DNA of 64,000 nt, taken from Epiperipatus broadwayi (Eukaryota; Onychophora; Udeonychophora; Euonychophora; Peripatidae). The position numbers and the translations under genes are program-made. Location of the stretch: contig JAQFVV010013299.1 of the NCBI GenBank assembly GCA_028023455.1, positions 100,855-164,854 on the forward strand. The letters run 5' to 3'. The notes beneath the pieces are model-generated. The model was not told the DNA's origin. It was given only the letters and a program-made list of their open reading frames with translations, and ran no database searches. This document shows positions 13,395 through 25,226 of the stretch, one piece after another (position 1 is the first letter of the stretch; each line of letters starts with the position of its first letter).

Positions 13395-13906
13395 AAATTG
13401 TAACAAGGTATATGTCATATTTAGTGTATTTTCTTTAGTTATATATGTAATAGAGTTTATAATGTGTAACAAATACTTATTTATATTTACTAGTTAAGTA
13501 GCCCAGATGTGTTTGGAATTTTTTTATATACTGTTGGCTGATGCCATTATATAAATGTGCCAACAGGTAATATAATAAAATATGTATCAAAATGAGTTCA
13601 AACCAGGATGTTTAGGGTTGAGAGAGAGTTAAATTATATTTCCACTATTTTTCTATGTATAATTGTCATGAGCAGAACATTATATTGTAGAAACAAACAA
13701 CTAATCATTTTTTTGTAAGAGTCTATTATAGGTGCAGAAAAACAACCAAAAGTCAAGCAGCAAGGCAGTTTGAATTCCAATAGATCATACACATACATGT
13801 TATGATCAAATATTTTTACCTGTTATCAGCAGCAGTCAGCAGCAACAAAAAATGGCAAAATGAAGACAGTTGAAGAGAGGAGGGAGAGATGTGTATATCC
13901 TGTATA
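13395..13906. other. element 1 leader, non-coding
   Basis: This is the untranslated internal region between the tandem array and the ORF. No feature is recognised. Confidence 0.5.
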
Positions 13907-14035
13907 AAATAAAAAGAAGAATGAAACAAGCCTTATTTTTTCCAAATAATTAGAAGTGACAATACATTTAAAATAAATAAAAAGAAGAAAGAAACTAGCC
14001 TTATTTTCAAATAATTATAAGGGACAATACATTAA
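13907..14035 (+). repeat. two-copy direct repeat upstream of element 1 ORF
   Basis: A unit of about 65 bases, AATAAAAAGAAGAA...GCCTTATTTT...ACAATACATT, occurs twice in tandem (about 13907-13973 and 13974-14035) with small indels. Confidence 0.7.
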
Positions 14036-14184
14036 ACAAAAAAAGAAACTCTTAAAATCAAAATATTGAAATATATTTCACAAAGACATTTAAAATTGAC
14101 TATCTTTCAAAAGAAAAAAAAGGGAATTGTGAAGAAACCATAGGAGCAATGGTGCCATAGCAGAAAAAGCAGATCTTGCAACTC

Positions 14185-15432
14185 ATGCAAAAAATGATGA
14201 AACAAAGTCAAGACCGAGCAGAACAAATGATGAAAGATGAAAGAGACCAAGCAGAAAGAGATGCAGAATTGATGGAAATGATGGAGGAACTTAGAAGAAA
14301 TCTTGATGAAGTTAAAAGAAGAAAATTAAATATTGATAAGATTAGTACTACTTTGGACCTTCAAGCTGATGGTTTCAAAGATATACCTGTTCTCAAGCAA
14401 AGAGAGACTATTGATGTAACCAAAGCCCACCAGGAGAGAAAGCTTCATGAAGCCAGGTCAGCAGAAATGATCGATTTCATCCAAGAAATGAGAGAAGACC
14501 GAAAATACTGGGAAGAAATGATGGCCATAATCCAACATAAAAAAAGAAAAGCGATAGAAGATCTGAAACAAGAAATAAGTCAGATCAAAAGAAGCATGAA
14601 ACCGGTAATAAATGAAGAGACAGAAATTAAATTACCACAAGCCATAAGAGACCTAAAGTCAGACCAGGAACTAGATTACCAGAATGACAAAAGGAAAATA
14701 AATGCAGAATCACCAGAAATAGTCACCAATACAATTTTGGAAAACACAGTAATGGAAGACATGAAGGTAGTGAATGAAATTGAAGATACTGCAAAAAAGC
14801 AGAATGCTAACCAAATAGAAAATCTGATTAACCAAACAAGACAACTGGAAGGATTTGAAGATGGTTCTACCTTCAGATCAAAGGATATTGATGTTGAAAC
14901 TAAAGATAAGACAGTTTTCATGGAAGCACTTTTAAAAGACAGTGACGCAGAGGACACAGAACTTCAACCAACTAAAATAAGGTTGGAACCTCATGAGAGT
15001 ATGTCGATGAAGACAAATGCCAACTCTATTCAACAGAAAATTAAAGAATTAGATTTGACAGGAGTTACTCACAGTCAAAGTTTTACTCTAGCAGATTTAG
15101 CTAAGGATGGAAAAAGTACTGAGGAAATGGTGGCTTCAAATCTACTGCAAGGCAGTCCATCTCGAAGTGCTGATACCAGTTTACCACCCTCTAATGGAGT
15201 GGCTGTATTGATGATAAAAAATATCAATAGAACAATACATACTGCTTTGGATGAATATTCTGAAATCATAATTAATAATTCTGAGTTATATTTTCATAAT
15301 AATTATGAAGATGTTCTGTGGAAAAGTGATGATAAAGGATTAATGAAGACATCAAAGTTAAAGTTTAGAAATGATGCTGACTGGTGTCCTGATATAAAAA
15401 TGAAGAAAGTGGACAGATCTTTAGTTGTGTAG
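14185..15432 (+). CDS. element 1 Gag-like protein, N-terminal and central part
   Basis: This is the only substantial ORF of element 1. The first ATG of the open stretch is at 14185. An in-frame ATG at 14149 is separated from it by a TAG at 14158, so the original start may have been there. The first ~50 residues are Met/Gln/Glu-rich coiled coil (MMKQSQDRAEQMM), and a second helical segment around residues 95-145 contains QEMREDRKYWEEMM. The rest is acidic, Asn/Ser-rich and has no recognised domain: no Gag core WW motif and no CCHC knuckle. The frame ends at TAG (15430-15432) and then stays open for 124 more codons. EMREDRK recurs in the element 2 protein, which supports a Gag-type role. It could instead be captured host sequence; the function is unproven. 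Confidence 0.75.
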   Translation: MQKMMKQSQDRAEQMMKDERDQAERDAELMEMMEELRRNLDEVKRRKLNIDKISTTLDLQADGFKDIPVLKQRETIDVTKAHQERKLHEARSAEMIDFIQEMREDRKYWEEMMAIIQHKKRKAIEDLKQEISQIKRSMKPVINEETEIKLPQAIRDLKSDQELDYQNDKRKINAESPEIVTNTILENTVMEDMKVVNEIEDTAKKQNANQIENLINQTRQLEGFEDGSTFRSKDIDVETKDKTVFMEALLKDSDAEDTELQPTKIRLEPHESMSMKTNANSIQQKIKELDLTGVTHSQSFTLADLAKDGKSTEEMVASNLLQGSPSRSADTSLPPSNGVAVLMIKNINRTIHTALDEYSEIIINNSELYFHNNYEDVLWKSDDKGLMKTSKLKFRNDADWCPDIKMKKVDRSLVV

Positions 15433-15804
15433 AATACTGTTCATTTTAATAAAACCCATAATTATTTATTTATGAAATATGATCAGCACAAAATTGATGA
15501 GGAGATGAACTCATTAAACAGAAATGATAAACTTTGTTTTAAAGCATGGACATATGTTGAAAAAAATAGTTTCATAAAAGACGGAGAAAAACTTTTCAGC
15601 TCCCAAAGTGAATATGTTGTAATGGATGCCATTAGATCACAGAAAGTTAGAGAAATTCTTTTAAAGCAAGATACTTTTAATAATGAACAATATAATAATA
15701 TAGCAAAGCACAATATTGTGACTGCTTTTGATATTTTCATAAGATATTTAGAAAGAAATCCCTATAACTCTTATATACCTCCAGATCCAGGAAAATATTA
15801 TTGA
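15433..15804 (+). CDS. element 1 Gag-like protein, C-terminal part after in-frame TAG
   Basis: This segment is in the same frame as the preceding ORF and is separated from it only by the TAG at 15430. An internal ATG at 15472 could start a separate 110-codon protein. It has Lys/Asn-rich helical composition and ends with a Pro-rich tail containing PPDPGK just before the stop. The same tail (RLKPYVPLDPGK) is found in element 2 in a shifted frame at about 47440-47495. This shows that the tail is a conserved part of the element protein and that the TAG probably breaks one longer ORF of about 540 codons. Readthrough is possible but nothing visible demonstrates it. Confidence 0.7.
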   Translation, partial: NTVHFNKTHNYLFMKYDQHKIDEEMNSLNRNDKLCFKAWTYVEKNSFIKDGEKLFSSQSEYVVMDAIRSQKVREILLKQDTFNNEQYNNIAKHNIVTAFDIFIRYLERNPYNSYIPPDPGKYY

Positions 15805-16056
15805 AAAAAATTAAAAAACAGCAGCCATGGACACACAACGTTGAAGAAAATGGAAAATGAAAATGGAAATTCTCACATTTGAATATCTACACCAAATATT
15901 TCAGTGAATAAAAAAATAATAATCAGCAGCAATAAAGTAAAGAAAATAAACGAATGAAAGATTTTCATTTCCATATTTAAAAGGGTTGTTTTTCTCACCA
16001 AAATGATAGTGGACTCCAACTAAGGTATTTTTTTTATTGATTTTTTTTATCACTTT
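15805..16056. other. element 1 3' internal region, non-coding
   Basis: A short untranslated stretch follows the ORF and includes a T-rich block just before the purine tract. Confidence 0.5.
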
Positions 16057-16069
16057 AAGTGGGAAAGAA
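16057..16069 (+). other. polypurine tract of element 1
   Basis: AAGTGGGAAAGAA directly abuts the TG of the 3' LTR, where plus-strand DNA priming would occur. It is preceded by a T-rich block, as also in element 2. Confidence 0.7.
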
Positions 16070-19000
16070 TGAAGCAATCAATGTCTAATCATCATCGATG
16101 CTTCATGTTTCACCATCTATACTAAGCTCCTAGGGGTCTGCAATTCAGACCCTGCTATAAATATATGCTATTCACCCACACACTGTATGCCTAATGATTA
16201 GAAAAATTAATAAAATTAAAACTATTTAGTAAAGTAAAACAGTAGTATGCATGATGCGTATATATATATGAATGAAGCAATAATGTTATTAATGTTTATT
16301 GCTGACAACTAAACATTTTCTTTATATAATTGTAATTTTTTGTTATATCTATATGTATTTTGATTTAAACTACTTAATGTGACAACAAAGAAGAATGGGG
16401 GAGGCTCGAAGTGCTAAAATAATCTTTGTTTAAATTCAGCTTGTTGCCTTTAATTAAAATTGTCAATTGCAATTAAGATTGAAAACAAATCATTTATCAG
16501 TTGTTGTCAAATGATTTAAAATAGCTAAAAATGGTATTTTGAGCTTTATCTCTATAAAAATGCGTTGTTAACCCTTTTCCCGCGCTCGACGAGACTCCTC
16601 GTCGACATCTAAAATCACTCTAACTTAGTTCGTTTTTATACGATAAAATTCGTTAAATACGTATTTAATTCGTTTTTAAAAGTTCTGTACGATGGTGACA
16701 TCTTCCGATTTATTTTAGAAGTAAAAAATAAAAAAAAACGCATTTTAAACCTAAACAAAGAAGGAACATTATTTGTGATTGGTTCTTAGCATGCTCTCAG
16801 CCGAAAAAGACATTCTGATTGGCTGGAAAGAACAAAGAAACTGCCTGATCAAAGAAAATAAAGAAAAACGCTGAGATTTTCATTTCGAATACGATTTAAA
16901 TTATTATTAAATAATATTTATGGAAATTAAACATAATTTTCAGAGAGAATAATAAAAAAACAAAATTATTTTCGAAAAATATTGAAGATTTAAGTAAATA
17001 TATTGAAGATGTAGTAAAAAGAAATATTTACTTTTCTATAACGTAAAAGTCGATCTTTTTGTTTACATTATAACTTTTATGTTGCCGATATAGAATATCT
17101 TAGAATAAATAAATAGCAATTTATTTTTGAAAGAACTTTCGTTTTCTTCATGACCTGAAAAATTAATTATATACTTTTTATAAACGTATCTGAGTTGAAT
17201 TTAATATTATAGACGAATATGTTTTAACAATAGGCTTTGTCTTCAGTTTGTGAGTTGGCCAATTAAAAGATTTGATTTTTATCTCATACAACCAATGATT
17301 TAATTAGCGGTTTAAGGGTTAATTAAAAGTTCTTTGTAAGGGGATTATAGAGATAGGGTTGGTATATGAAATTGCATTCTGGGCAGTATTAAAATGTTTA
17401 TAAAAGGAACCATAGAACAAAGGAAGTTAGTTTACTTTGAGTTTTTTAGACTTTCAATTTAGTTATCTTTCAGTGAGTTGAGATTTTTGTCAGAAGCGTT
17501 TCAAGACCTTAACTTTAAGAAGCCGATGCAAGTCCTGTGTGATGAAGAGTGAGTAGTGGAATCTAGCACCTTTCTCTTCTTCTCTCTGAGGACTGCCTAC
17601 CAGCCATACAATTCCATCTTACAGGCCATATGAGATGACGTAGAATTGCCAACCTGCCTGCCTGACACTATGCTGATATCTTAGGTAAAATCATGTAATT
17701 TAGAGCTGCCTTAATACGAACATTCATGGGTGATTTATAATTTATAGCTAAATTAATCCATTTATAATATTTTGCTAGTTTTGTTCGTAAACTCTCTCTC
17801 TATAATCCTTTATTAATATTTATGTAATTCTAAATATACATTTGCTTTCACGCTTAATTTATGTTTATATAACTTTATGTGGTTCAATTAAATGTATACA
17901 ACTTATTTTGTTTAATATATGTATTATTTTCTCTAATATGTCGGTATCAATCAATCTCATGACTTTAATTAAATTAATTAGTAAAATTACATTCATTTGT
18001 TTATTTAAAATAGAAATCGTTCGCTAGGTTGGTTGTATACCTAAAAGTATTTTATTGTGGATGCTTATTTTATTTTGTTGTTTAGTTGCCTTTATAAAAG
18101 ATTATGACACCTAATATAAAATTCCACCTTCTCTTACTATTGCCCAGAGTGCTAATTCTTTAGTTAATACACATATATGGGAATTGAAACTTAAAAGTAA
18201 ATTTTATTAGTTTAATGATGTAGAAAGAATTATTATTTTATTACACTTTGTTAAATGACTCAGGATTGAAAACAGATTATTGCGCAAGAGGTTAGACATT
18301 TTCCAAGTTTTAAAATAATATTATAAAATTATATTCATGTTCAATAACATTGCTGGCATACCATGCAGTTATACTGATATTTTATTTTCGCCATTTCTCG
18401 ATTGTTCAGTCATTGGGAATGTCTAAAGCTCCCATCCTATTTTTTAAAAATCGTCCATAATCAGGAACACTACTTCCTGTGGAATATAAAGTTTATGAGG
18501 ATATGTGCTGCAGATGGCAGTACATAATGATCTGGGATCTCAAACTCAGCCTCTCCTTTGATATCGCTCCACCAGAGTGCGTGGACATATCCAATCTAAG
18601 TTCATTTAAAATATTCTTTTAAAATGATATAATATCCACAATCGCCATGAGGCTTTATTTTGTTATTGTATGCTAGCACCATTATCGTCTGCCTAACCTT
18701 TAGTAAGTCACAATAATATGTTAAAGATAATGATTCATTTTGTAAAAATACATTTAGTTCATTGAGTTAAGATGCTTTTTTTTAAAAACCATTATCGATT
18801 CCTATAGACGTAAATCTAATTTATATTAATGATTGCATAACTTACTCTCATAAATAAAGCACATTGTTTGTTTCTTATTTCTAAAAGACCTCTTTCCACA
18901 CAATGTGAATAAAAGTATAAATAATGGTTCTCCTAAGAAATACATGATTGAAATCATATATTTTTGCCCGTTATCAAATAAATCATTTACTGTTAAAACT

Positions 19001-19642
19001 GTCATGATCTTTTATATTTATTTTCAGCATCCACAATGCTCCGTAGCAAAAGTTTTTTTAATTAGCTTATTAACTCCGCATAAGTTATAAAACACTATCT
19101 GTAAAATTATATTTATTAAATGAGTGATAGAGAGGATTTTATACAACAAATTCCTAAGTCTTGTAGATAAACAATATTGTCTCAAGCGTGAAACTATTTG
19201 GTAAAATATATATATATTTCTTTAATCTTTTGTAATATATATATGCGTTTGTTTAATATTTAATAAATATATCTACTTCATGTAAATCCTGGTTTGTCAT
19301 TGAATTATTAGTTTCGAGTTAATATTTAGAACTTCTTTCTTTAGCTAAGAGCTTAGCATTAATAAATAACTATAATAAGTGTAATTCCTGGGCTACTCTG
19401 ACCTCGATCATCATCATCAGTCTGATCTTATGCTCTACCGCTTTGCTTATGGGCACGGATTTAAAATAATTTTACTGTGTCATCAGAATTGTTGTTCATT
19501 GGGTCAGAGATTCGAAGAATAGGCAAATAGGTTAGAATTCAGGACTGCTCCAGACCTGTGTATCTTGAGCATGATCGGATTCGAGGTACTTTTGCTTAGG
19601 ATTTGAGTCTTGTTAAGTGAGCATACTATTTTGACCGGTACA
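16070..19642 (+). repeat. 3' LTR of element 1 (with nested MITE)
   Basis: This LTR runs from TGAAGCAATC to GACCGGTACA and is collinear with the 5' LTR. Removing the 747-bp MITE and one TTAA leaves about 2822 bp against 2834 bp in the 5' copy. It also has 16 extra bases (CTTTATAAAAGATTAT region, near 18090) absent from the 5' LTR. Confidence 0.92.
16572..17318. mobile_element. piggyBac-type MITE nested in the 3' LTR
   Basis: This 747-bp insertion is absent from the 5' LTR and is flanked by TTAA on both sides (16568-16571 and 17319-17322), the piggyBac target. Its ends are inverted: CCCTTTTCCCGC at the left and the complement of CCCTTAAACCGC at the right. A subterminal hairpin (TCGACGAG/CTCGTCGA, 16586-16605) follows the left end. 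No transposase ORF is present, so it is non-autonomous. It inserted after element 1, about 15 bases downstream of a TATA-like box. Confidence 0.9.
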
Positions 19643-19648
19643 ATATAT

Positions 19649-22600
19649 ATATATATAATTATCGTGTAAACATTCACTATTAATTTTTTATTTTTTTTGT
19701 TTAAATTATTAACTTAGTAATGAGATAATTTTAACTCAAGATTAATGCTGTAAAATAAATAATAATGAATTGTTAGAATTCTACTACAAAATAAGATTAA
19801 TAGTAACCAAATGATTAGTTACATAGGAGACCATGTGACATTTGAGTGTAACAAATGGCAGAATAAGCTTTGATCCAGGAACTTTGCTACTATGATTCTC
19901 AGAGGCATATAATTAATTACAAGTCATGAAATGTATAAGATGAATGTTTAAGCATTTAATAAATAAAACAAAGGGCTTGTTAGCACAGCCTTAATAAACA
20001 AGATTAATAAAATTGTAATTAAAAAAAAAGATAAAAAAAAGTAATTCAAAATAGATAAATTAATAATTGACTTAAGGGAAGTGGAAAAAAATAACAATAA
20101 AATAAATATATAAAAATTTGTTTGACAATGAAGAAAATTTTAATATTTGTACTACACATGACCAAAGTAAAAGAGTAATTGTCTAGATAATAAAGAATTA
20201 TTTAAAAAATTCAAAAGATGAAGCTTGAGTGAGAATGTCAACATTTTTGACTTTCAATTAATTTACATAAGGTAGAATTTTTTTTTCACTCTTGAAACAC
20301 ATTTATGTAATCATTACATAATAAAAGAATTGCAAAACAATGCAATTGTTTCACAATTTAATGTTCGATGGTTACTCAATAATTACATAGAAGTGATTAT
20401 TCTGTGCAGTTCAATACAGTGCAAGAGTGATAAATGTGAGAGTTAATAGTTTCTGAATTTGTCACTTCTGATATTTGAGTATACATGAACATCAAAAGAA
20501 TTAACAATTCAATTTTTTTTATAAATTTAGTTCTAGAATTAGATAAATTTTTTATAAATATTTTTACTATATACTTTTTAGTGCAAGCTTTAAATAAATT
20601 TGTATAATAAAGTGATAGATTAATATTATTAAATATCCAAAGATTAGTTTTACACATTATTCCAGAACAACTTCTAAAAGCATTTTCATTTCTCTTACTT
20701 TATTCTTGAAATATCTATACCTACCAGTTTCTTCTAACACAATCCTTTCAACATATTTTTTTAATAAATTCTCTACAAAATCTAATTTTTCACTTTGACT
20801 GTTTAATTTAATCAATAATCTTAATTCATCAATTATTTTCAATAGATTACTTGTATGTTTCACACTTATATTTATATTCTAATACTTGTAAATTTTTTTC
20901 CTAAACTTTTACAGACCTTTGCTCCAAATAAAGCTATGAATCCTAAATAATACATTTATTAAGCTAATGTTTTAAATTTAATTTTAATGGATCATAAACT
21001 AATCTAGCCTCATTTAAAGATTATTTAATATTACAATTCTCACTATAATTTTATGTCTCCTATTGTCAATTAACAAACCTATTAAGTAATAAAAAGTATA
21101 TAGGTTTTCTATAATTTACAATTCATCACAATTTTATATTATTTTACGGTTTTAGTTTGAAATCAGTTAATTACAGTATTTTAACTCTTCATAAAGAAGT
21201 TAAATTTATTTATACAATTCAAAATTTTGTCATCTGTTTATTCTTAACTAATAATTATAGTTACTCAAAGTCTGTCTATATATCAGCTCTCAAATAATAT
21301 CCAGTCTAAAGGCTTTCTTGTGCTTATTTTCTATTTTTCACAGAATATGCTCATTCCATATCATTAGTTGATATCTAACATTTAATTGAAAAGGTTGCTG
21401 GTTTTACTTTCATTGTACAAATTCTAAATACTAATCAATATTTTGATGAGCATATTTTCATATTTTTATCAAAGTATTGACAAATTTGAAATAACAAATA
21501 AATATTAAAATAATCCTTATCATTATTAAATAGATTTATATAAATGCAAAAAGGATTTACTATTAAGTAAAAAAATAAGCCTTTGATTTCTCTCTGAAGT
21601 TTTAAAAGAATCTCTCTGCAGTTTTAAAAGAATAGAAATAAACTTACAATTCCATTTTTATACATTTATTGCTGTGGTTGAACCATCTTAGCGAGCTTAA
21701 TGGATTTACACATCTGATTTTAAAAATCTGTATTTTTCCACTTTAAAAATCTAAGTTTCTAATGGAGCTATTGATTTGGGTTGTTTGTTGCCAGGACGTC
21801 TGTGTATATAAATTACAATTTTCTTTTTGCACTTCCATATGTGATAAATAGACAACAGCTTTTGGTGATTGAGGATAGAGAATAATAGAATCCCTTTATA
21901 ATCTAATCTATAAAATAGTTAATTTAATAACACTCGTGTTGTAGCAAGATTCTGATCTATAAAACTAAATAAGAAAAAATATTAAAAAGGATAATTTCTA
22001 AGCTTCTGTTTTAGTTAATTTGATGATGGAGTATTTAATTTGATATTTATTGCTTTAGCTTCTAGATTTACAAAAATTATGATCGTAATTAAAATGATAA
22101 TTTAAGAAATAATTTTAATGTCTTAAAAAAGCAATCTTTAAAGCATTTTAATAATATATTGTTAAAAAAATATGGGTATTTTATTGCCCATGATGAAAAA
22201 AATATCAATAACTTTTATCTAGTTGATTATTAGTTTGAGAATATAAATTGATTTGAATATCCGGATGTATTTCTAAATAAAAAAGACAGCTTGGATATTG
22301 AGATGCATGACAGACTCTGAAGCATACTCCTATCTCTAACAAGTTAAAAGATATAGTATTTTTTCATGGAAACATAGCTACATCAAATAAATTAGTCATA
22401 CAGCATATTCCAACTTTGGACATCTCACCTTTTGATATTTCACTTTTTCAACTGATTTATTTCACAACCATATTTCAAATTTTTAACTATGTGCTTTTTA
22501 TTTTATTCAATTCACATTAAGCTTTTGTGATATTTATTCATATATCATTCAAGTCTTTTTTATTCAGATTTTACACTTGAAATTAGTTTAAAATTTGAGT

Positions 22601-23661
22601 TATCTACTAATATATTTAATTGTACTGTAAACAATTCAAATTATGTTTGTGATTACAATATCCATAATATTATAACTATAAAATTATTTTTCTGATTATA
22701 AAATTTCATGTATAGTACTTCTATTTAAATTTGTGATAGATTAATTGATTCATTTATTTTCTTTGAATTATGTTTTGTATTAAAATTATACTGGAATAAT
22801 TCATAAATAAAAAGAAATGTATAATTAATAATTTTAAATATCAATCTTATAAGTTTGAATATGTACATCTTCAAATCAAATCTGGGATAGAATTGTGCTC
22901 TAGTATAATATTTATAATGGTTACTAAATGTGATGGATTTTAATTATTTTTTTATGTTCAAAATAAATGTTAATTCTGCTAAATTTATTATCTAGAAATG
23001 TGATACAGACATTTTATTAGTGTTACAAAAATTTCATTGAAAAAAATACTATTTATTTAGCATATGAGTATTTTTGACAGCTCAGCTAGCAAACTATTAT
23101 AGAGACACTTTCAGAGATTGTCATCAGAGGACTTATTGTTCTTCATCTGCATTGCTGTAGCTATAAATCCAACAGTCATAAACTCTGTAATTTATACTTT
23201 GTATTTTCTGATATTTATCTAGATTTATAATTGATAAATAATAATTTACAAAGCAGATGATTACAATAGCCATAGTTAGTTTTAAATCTGTTGATGAGAC
23301 TTCAGTTGGGAAGACCAAATATAGCTGGTTTTATTAGTTGGATCTGGAAAAAGAAATGTATTTGTATTGATTGTAGATTTTTGATTTAACATCTAGAAAG
23401 CAGATGTTGATTTGAGAAAAGTCTTAGATATTAAAACTTTATTTTGAGTTATTAGCTAAGTTTAATCAGCCTAATGACCTTTTATAAATTTTCTGTAAAG
23501 CAACTTCTTTTTTGTTATTTGGAAGAGAAATATGGGAAAGAATAAAAAGCCTTTGCAAAGGAGTAGACATAAGTGTACCAGTAATATTTCTAATTGCAAT
23601 ACTTAAATAGGTATTGAGAAATCTAGTGTGGGAACTTTTTTTCAAACAGGTTTACAGTATT
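19649..23661. other. intergenic A+T-rich DNA
   Basis: No recognisable gene is seen. Two adjoining minus-strand open frames (20657-20863, 68 codons, Lys/Leu/Glu-rich; and 20397-20657, 86 codons) match no family I recognise and could be a decayed coding remnant or chance. The remainder is low-complexity. Confidence 0.5.
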
Positions 23662-23669
23662 CACTAACA

Positions 23670-24057
23670 CAGGGGTCCCCAACCCTATGCCCGTGGGCAC
23701 CATGGTGCCTGCAGACCATTTTACGTGTGCCCGCCATTATCCAAACACGATAAAAAATTATTTATCTGATACAAATAAATTTAATTTTTAAAATTTCTTA
23801 TAAATTATTGTATTATATTGTAATCAAATTGTAGGGCATATTATACTTTTACAGCGTAAAAATATAAACATTAATTATATGTTAAAATTTTATTTTTGAA
23901 ATAAATATTTTTTTGTACATTATGTGTATTATTAACAATATCCAACTATAAATTTACATTGAAAAAATAATTGGTGCTCACCACCTGGTTAAAAAAAATA
24001 AATGGTGGCCGGTATTATAGAATGTGCTCTTAAGTGCAAAAAGTTTGGGGACCCCTG
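23670..24057. mobile_element. hAT-type MITE
   Basis: This 388-bp element has terminal inverted repeats CAGGGGTCCCCAA at both ends. A perfect 8-bp target-site duplication, CACTAACA, lies at 23662-23669 and 24058-24065. An 8-bp duplication and CAGGGGT-type ends are diagnostic of hAT transposons. The interior is non-coding and A+T-rich, so the element is non-autonomous. Confidence 0.93.
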
Positions 24058-25047
24058 CACTAACAGAATAGGATAATGCTAAAGAAATTTTCCTTAAATT
24101 ATATAATCACAACCGCAAGTAGTGCCAATTGAATTTTCAAAGAGATTAATTCTAGAAATTATTTTTGATCTAACTTTAAGCAAATGAGAAAAATAAGTAT
24201 GCTGCAAAGGTAGTTCTAAATAGTATGGAATTGATTATGTTTTAGGTATTTTTGTAAAAGGTTATATGAAAATTGAGCATAATGTCTTCATCAGATCCAG
24301 ATTTTGAAAAAGATTTCCAATCTTTTTACATCCTTATAGAGACTTTTTTTATTTCAAAAAAGGATTTCTTTTAAGAAGTCAAGACAATATTATCAGCATA
24401 AGTGAATTTCTTATCTTCTGTTTTGTGAAGATTACCTAATGAATATATTAAATAAAATAGGTGAAAAATAATCTTGAAAATGATTATTTTGTAAAATTTT
24501 GTACTTACTATGATTATCATTTGGATGTTTATAAGGGGGCATTTTGTCAAATAAATTAATGGTTTTCCTGTTTTTAAAAATTTTAAAAGCTTTCGGAAGA
24601 CAATTTTTACAAATAGAATTATCAATAAAAGTTGCAACATTTTTAAATTTATTTTGAAAGCCTGTTTCAATATGAATTATTAAAACAAAATTTGTTTATA
24701 GCACCTTCTTCCTGGCATAAACACAATATGCTTTATAGGTAGATGGCTTTCAACTATGGAAAAATTCTTGTTAATATTATTTTTTTAAAATCTTATAAGA
24801 AACACATTAAATGATATTGAGTGATAAATTTTTGGATCATTGCTAATTTTATTTGATACTTTTTGCTTTTATGCCAAAAATTTGGAATAGTTTCTATTTA
24901 AAGAATGCTACTGAATAGTCTTGTAATTATAATTTAACTTCAAATTCAAATTTTTTTTCATAAACTCTGTATATTTCTTCTTATCAGAAGTATACTATGT
25001 TATTCTTCTCCTTCACTTTCTTTGCATATCTTCATATAATCATATAT

Positions 25048-25226
25048 ATTACTTATAATATATCACTCATATACACTTTAATGCAAATAATTTTCTTAAC
25101 CTTCTTTATTTTCTTACAGTTTCGACTGTCCAGCAGTCTTCGTCAGAGCTTGAGAAAATTATTTGCATTAAAGGTTAAGAAAATTATTTGCATTAAAGTG
25201 TATATGAATGAAGTATTATAAGTAAT
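25048..25226. repeat. hairpin repeat with 54-bp inverted arms around a ribozyme-like core
   Basis: The left arm 25048-25101 and right arm 25173-25226 are near-complementary (block CACTTTAATGCAAATAATTT and its complement). The right side also carries a partial tandem copy of the arm (about 25152-25172). The middle contains the hammerhead-like core on the minus strand. It lies within the Jockey-like relic, so it looks like a small insertion. Confidence 0.75.
25108..25160 (-). ncRNA. hammerhead-ribozyme-like core
   Basis: On the minus strand the order is CTGACGA (25146 down to 25140), then A-GACTG-CTGGA-CAGTC, which folds as a perfect 5-bp stem with a 5-base loop, then GAAAC (25123 down to 25119). 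CUGANGA, stem II and GAAA are the conserved hammerhead core. Departures: one extra unpaired A before stem II, and no clear stem III/UH cleavage site follows GAAAC. It is therefore degenerate or divergent. Hammerheads of this sort are known in Penelope-like elements and retrozymes; a Penelope-like relic lies at 61108. Confidence 0.45.

Larger units (their letters stand above)
9968..19642 (+). mobile_element. LTR element 1, non-autonomous (Gag-like ORF only)
   Basis: This is a complete LTR retrotransposon. Two near-identical direct repeats (9968-12801 and 16070-19642), both starting TGAAGCAATC and ending in CA, flank an internal region of about 3.3 kb. A tRNA-Lys-type primer site follows the 5' LTR, and a purine tract (AAGTGGGAAAGAA) abuts the 3' LTR. 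The insertion lies in an (AT)n tract. ATATAT flanks both ends, consistent with a 4-6 bp target duplication, but its length is ambiguous. The internal region has one Gag-like ORF and no protease, reverse transcriptase, RNase H or integrase, so the element cannot move without a helper. The LTRs differ by a few percent by eye plus small indels, so insertion is fairly recent. It resembles element 2 in LTR ends and protein C-terminus. Confidence 0.9.

Noticed and set aside
14676-15740. Minus-strand open frames under the element 1 ORF (14676-14957, 15075-15269, 15483-15740)
   Set aside because: They are antisense shadows of the plus-strand Gag-like ORF.
11005-18027. Identical 61-codon frames in both LTRs of element 1 (11005-11190 and 17842-18027)
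   Set aside because: They are similar only because LTRs are duplicates. The composition is A+T-driven, with no domain or start context.
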